A DNA stretch of 64,000 nt from Bhargavaea cecembensis (GTDB lineage Bacteria; Bacillota; Bacilli; Bacillales_A; Planococcaceae). Made by a program: the position numbers and the translations under genes. Of the stretch, positions 62,137 through 64,000 are shown piece after piece. Position 1 is the first letter of the stretch, and each line of letters opens with the position of its first letter. The notes beneath the pieces are model-generated. The model searched no databases. It had not been told where the DNA came from and saw only the letters and a list, made by a program, of their open reading frames with translations. The DNA is taken from the NCBI RefSeq assembly GCF_001619585.1, contig NZ_LQNT01000010.1:1-64000 (forward strand). The letters run 5' to 3'.

Positions 62137-62322
62137 ATGAGCGGAGAGGACAAGAAAAATCGGGCCGGCGAGTCAGAGAAGCAGGCACTCGGTCCGGACG
62201 GAAAAAATGACTTTACCGGCATGCCGAATCACGAGATGCCCGACCTAGAGCCTGACCAGAGTCCGGAGGGCCAGGTCGAGCAGGTGAAAAATAGTACAAA
62301 GCGGGACAAGGACGGGGAATAA
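62137..62322 (+). CDS. Small hydrophilic protein, 61 aa
   Basis: GGAAGGAGAGATTCCC before the ATG. Rich in Asp, Glu, Lys, Gly, Pro; no hydrophobic stretch (MSGEDKKNRAGESEKQAL start). Probably disordered; such small hydrophilic proteins are common in Bacillales. Function unknown. Confidence 0.6.
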   Translation: MSGEDKKNRAGESEKQALGPDGKNDFTGMPNHEMPDLEPDQSPEGQVEQVKNSTKRDKDGE

Positions 62323-62359
62323 ACCCATTCCGGATCCCGAAATAGGGGGTAAACTCCCA

Positions 62360-62395
62360 TGGGCCGCACGGCGATTGACACCGTGCGGCCTTTTC
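62360..62395 (+). terminator. Terminator after the 61-aa gene
   Basis: GGCCGCACGG / CCGTGCGGCC followed by TTTT. Confidence 0.85.
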
Positions 62396-62523
62396 GCATG
62401 CGCAAAACGGGCGAAAACACTGCAGGGCGCCGGTAGATTCGCCCGAGCTGGGGCTCACTCCCTGAATACATTGATAGAGCAAGGTGAAAGACCTTGTAGA
62501 AAAGAGTGGAGGAGGTGAGAAAC

Positions 62524-63189
62524 ATGGACTATAAAGAAAAGAAAAACATCATGAAGAAAGAGATGCCAGAGGTTCTCCGCGGCATCGATGCTGAAATCGC
62601 CGAAGCAAAGAAAAAAGGGGATGTCAGGGGGATGAAAAAGCTCCAGAAGCTCCGGAGCCAGATGCTTCAGACGAGCGGGTTCAACTTCAACCGTCTGGTA
62701 TTTGACCTCGCGACGCTCGAACTGCCGGCGCTTTCCGTAGACACCGAAGGACTTCCTCCGGTCAAGGTGATCCGGAACCAGGCATTCCTGATCTGCTGCG
62801 ATGAGCCGGTGGTCGGTACGGACACTGGGGCATATGGAAAACCGATGTACGATCCTTGCGGCGGCTGCGGTTCTTCTTACACGGATGGTTCCCCTACGGT
62901 GGCCGGTTTCATCAACTGGTACCTGAAGGTATGCCTCGACACGACTTTCCGCTTCTTCTTTGAGCCTTGCGTGGGTGATGAGAGGCTCCCGTTCACGGTG
63001 ACCGGTACGACCTGTGTCAACCAGGAGCTTTGCCCGGGCGCTAACGGTGCACAAGTCTGCCCGGACCCGGAAGATCTCTGCGACGTCATCTCCATTGCGA
63101 TCCTCATTAATCTTAATGAGGTGGACAATAAGGCGATTGCCACGTACCTGATCGTTCACATTCTGCCGGACTGTGAAGAAGCGAACTGA
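62524..63189 (+). CDS. Cysteine-rich hypothetical protein, 221 aa
   Basis: ATG at 62524 with AGGAGGTGAG upstream. N-terminal 45 residues are helical and Lys-rich (KKEMPEVLRGIDAEIAEAKKKGD), the rest has Cys clusters: LICCDEP, PCGGCGSS, KVCLDT, EPCVGD, TCVNQELCPG, QVCPDPEDLCDV. No signal peptide. Family unknown; the Cys content might indicate a metal-binding or spore-coat-like cross-linked protein (speculative). Confidence 0.65.
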   Translation: MDYKEKKNIMKKEMPEVLRGIDAEIAEAKKKGDVRGMKKLQKLRSQMLQTSGFNFNRLVFDLATLELPALSVDTEGLPPVKVIRNQAFLICCDEPVVGTDTGAYGKPMYDPCGGCGSSYTDGSPTVAGFINWYLKVCLDTTFRFFFEPCVGDERLPFTVTGTTCVNQELCPGANGAQVCPDPEDLCDVISIAILINLNEVDNKAIATYLIVHILPDCEEAN

Positions 63190-63218
63190 GGCCTGTGATT
63201 CAATCTCCGGAAGAACGG

Positions 63219-63252
63219 AGGAGCCATCCCGAAAAGGGGGGCTCCTTTTTTG
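63219..63252 (+). terminator. Terminator after the Cys-rich gene
   Basis: GGAGCC..CCC pairs with GGG..GGCTCC and is followed by TTTTTT. Confidence 0.8.
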
Positions 63253-63259
63253 TTTTAAC

Positions 63260-63342
63260 GCAAAGTACCTCGCCATAAAGCAACGTCCCGGCTCCATAAG
63301 GCAACATCTCATCACAAGAACGCAACGTTCGACACAATGACC
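63260..63342. repeat. Second cluster of degenerate ~21-bp repeats
   Basis: Four units begin at 63260, 63280, 63301 and 63322 (20, 21, 21, 21 bases). Each starts GCAAnGTn (one with GCAACATC), then a variable CC/C-rich part and an A-rich end. The sequence differs from the cluster at 23119, but the period and loose conservation are alike. Confidence 0.55.
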
Positions 63343-63456
63343 CAAAACCATTGGTCAACCGCCGCAATCCGCCCATGGTTGTGTCGGGTTGTGGCAGGGT
63401 ATATTCATGTTAATGTATAGTTAGTGTAAATTCTGAACGTGGAAGAAGGGATGCTT

Positions 63457-64000
63457 GTGTCGAGGAATTACGCAGACGACAGTCTGATGCTTCATACCGA
63501 CTTGTATCAGATCAATATGGCCGAGACGTACTGGGCGGACGGAGTGCACGAGCGGCGGGCGGTGTTCGATCTGTATTTCCGCAAGCTGCCGTTCGGCAAC
63601 GGGTATGCGGTGTTTGCCGGGCTGGAACGGGTATTGGAATACTTGAAGGGGTTCCGCTTCACGGAAAGCGACCTGGCTTATCTTCGTGACGAAGCGGGGT
63701 ACCAGGATGATTTCCTGTCGTATCTGGCCGATCTCCGGTTCACCGGTGATGTGTATTCAATGGTCGAAGGGGAGCTCGTCTTCGGCAATGAGCCGATCAT
63801 CCGGGTCGAGGCACCGCTCATCCAGGCCCAGCTTGTTGAGACGGCTCTTCTCAATATCGTGAACTACCAGACGCTCATCGCGACAAAGGCGAGCCGCATC
63901 AAGCAGGTCGTGAAAGACGATGTCGTCATGGAGTTTGGCTCACGCCGCGCCCAGGAGATGGATGCCGCCATCTGGGGTGCCCGCGCCGCCGTGATCGGTG
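63457..64000 (+). CDS. pncB: Nicotinate phosphoribosyltransferase, 5' part (3' partial)
   Basis: The frame runs open to the window end. GTG at 63457 with AAGGG six bases upstream is preferred; an ATG at 63451 abuts the site. Sequence DSLMLHTDLYQINMAETYWADGVHERRAVFDLYFRKLPFGNGYAVFAGLERVLEYL, then EPIIRVEAPLIQAQLVETALLNIVNYQTLIATKASRI and EFGSRRAQEMDAA is typical of NAPRTase, which makes nicotinate mononucleotide in NAD salvage. Confidence 0.93.
   Translation, partial: MSRNYADDSLMLHTDLYQINMAETYWADGVHERRAVFDLYFRKLPFGNGYAVFAGLERVLEYLKGFRFTESDLAYLRDEAGYQDDFLSYLADLRFTGDVYSMVEGELVFGNEPIIRVEAPLIQAQLVETALLNIVNYQTLIATKASRIKQVVKDDVVMEFGSRRAQEMDAAIWGARAAVIG

Noticed and set aside
62455-63351. Minus-strand ORF of 298 residues antisense to the Cys-rich gene
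   Set aside because: The plus strand has a strong AGGAGGTGAG and coherent protein; the minus frame is Arg/Cys noise and starts in the repeat cluster.

Overview
The window looks like chromosome of a mid-GC member of the Bacillales (Firmicutes), perhaps a Planococcaceae-type genus; this is inferred from gene content, not measured. Supporting signs are strong AGGAGG ribosome binding sites with some GTG/TTG starts, three S-box (SAM-I) riboswitches, PerR-type boxes at ahpC and katA, CcpA cre-like sites, many Rho-independent terminators, and Bacillus-type genes (pgsB/pgsC, ykvI, yoxD, murQ/murP/murR). No rRNA, tRNA, insertion sequence, integrase or CRISPR array was seen. Both edges cut a gene: a repeat-containing surface-type protein at the left and nicotinate phosphoribosyltransferase at the right.

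Layout. 0-5 kb: the tail of a protein with 98-residue repeats, then a poly-gamma-glutamate (PGA) locus (pgsB, pgsC, two tandem paralogous small membrane proteins, a CapD-type transpeptidase) with no pgsA/capA visible. 5-12 kb: SRPBCC protein, SurA_N-type lipoprotein, msrA and a 1400-residue TPR protein with an internal C39-like peptidase domain, flanked by near-identical terminators. 12-20.5 kb: FNR-like reductase, an HpaB-type hydroxylase operon, ykvI, a small haem-copper-oxidase-like membrane protein, yoxD, a LysE exporter and abgT-osmC. 20.8-30.3 kb: ahpC-ahpF, a DUF2339 membrane protein, an SDR, an unknown protein, an MBL hydrolase and katA. ahpCF and katA each carry a PerR-like box, so this is a peroxide-response block.

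30.4-34.7 kb: two closely similar promoter plus S-box leaders. The first precedes a flavin monooxygenase, a sodium:solute symporter and a 31-residue membrane peptide; the second precedes a double AhpD-like protein. Together they suggest uptake and oxidative use of an organosulfur compound when SAM is low. 35-39.6 kb: gltS, a LysR regulator, hutG and a second gltS, a small glutamate/formimidoylglutamate locus. 39.6-44 kb: an LLM oxidoreductase, an unknown protein and a Tet(M)-like GTPase.

43.6-48.1 kb (minus strand): murR and murQ-murP-mupG, a MurNAc uptake and recycling locus in the Staphylococcus-type gene set, with a promoter and a palindromic operator before murQ. 48.2-50.15 kb: a sharply AT-rich three-gene island (ParA-type ATPase, 116-residue unknown, HEPN-like helical protein) with overlapping genes. 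It looks transferred and is the best candidate here for an undescribed (possibly defence) system. 50.2-57.7 kb: an RluA-type pseudouridine synthase, an MFS exporter, a dicarboxylate/glutamate symporter with a cre-like site, an HtrA-like protease, a DinB protein and a large-subunit catalase. 57.8-61.3 kb (minus strand): an acyl-CoA dehydrogenase-like gene, then an S-box-controlled pair, a MetE-like methyltransferase and a truncated MetI-like protein that has lost its PLP lysine. 61.4-64 kb: FMN reductase, two unknown proteins, a 21-bp repeat cluster and the start of pncB.
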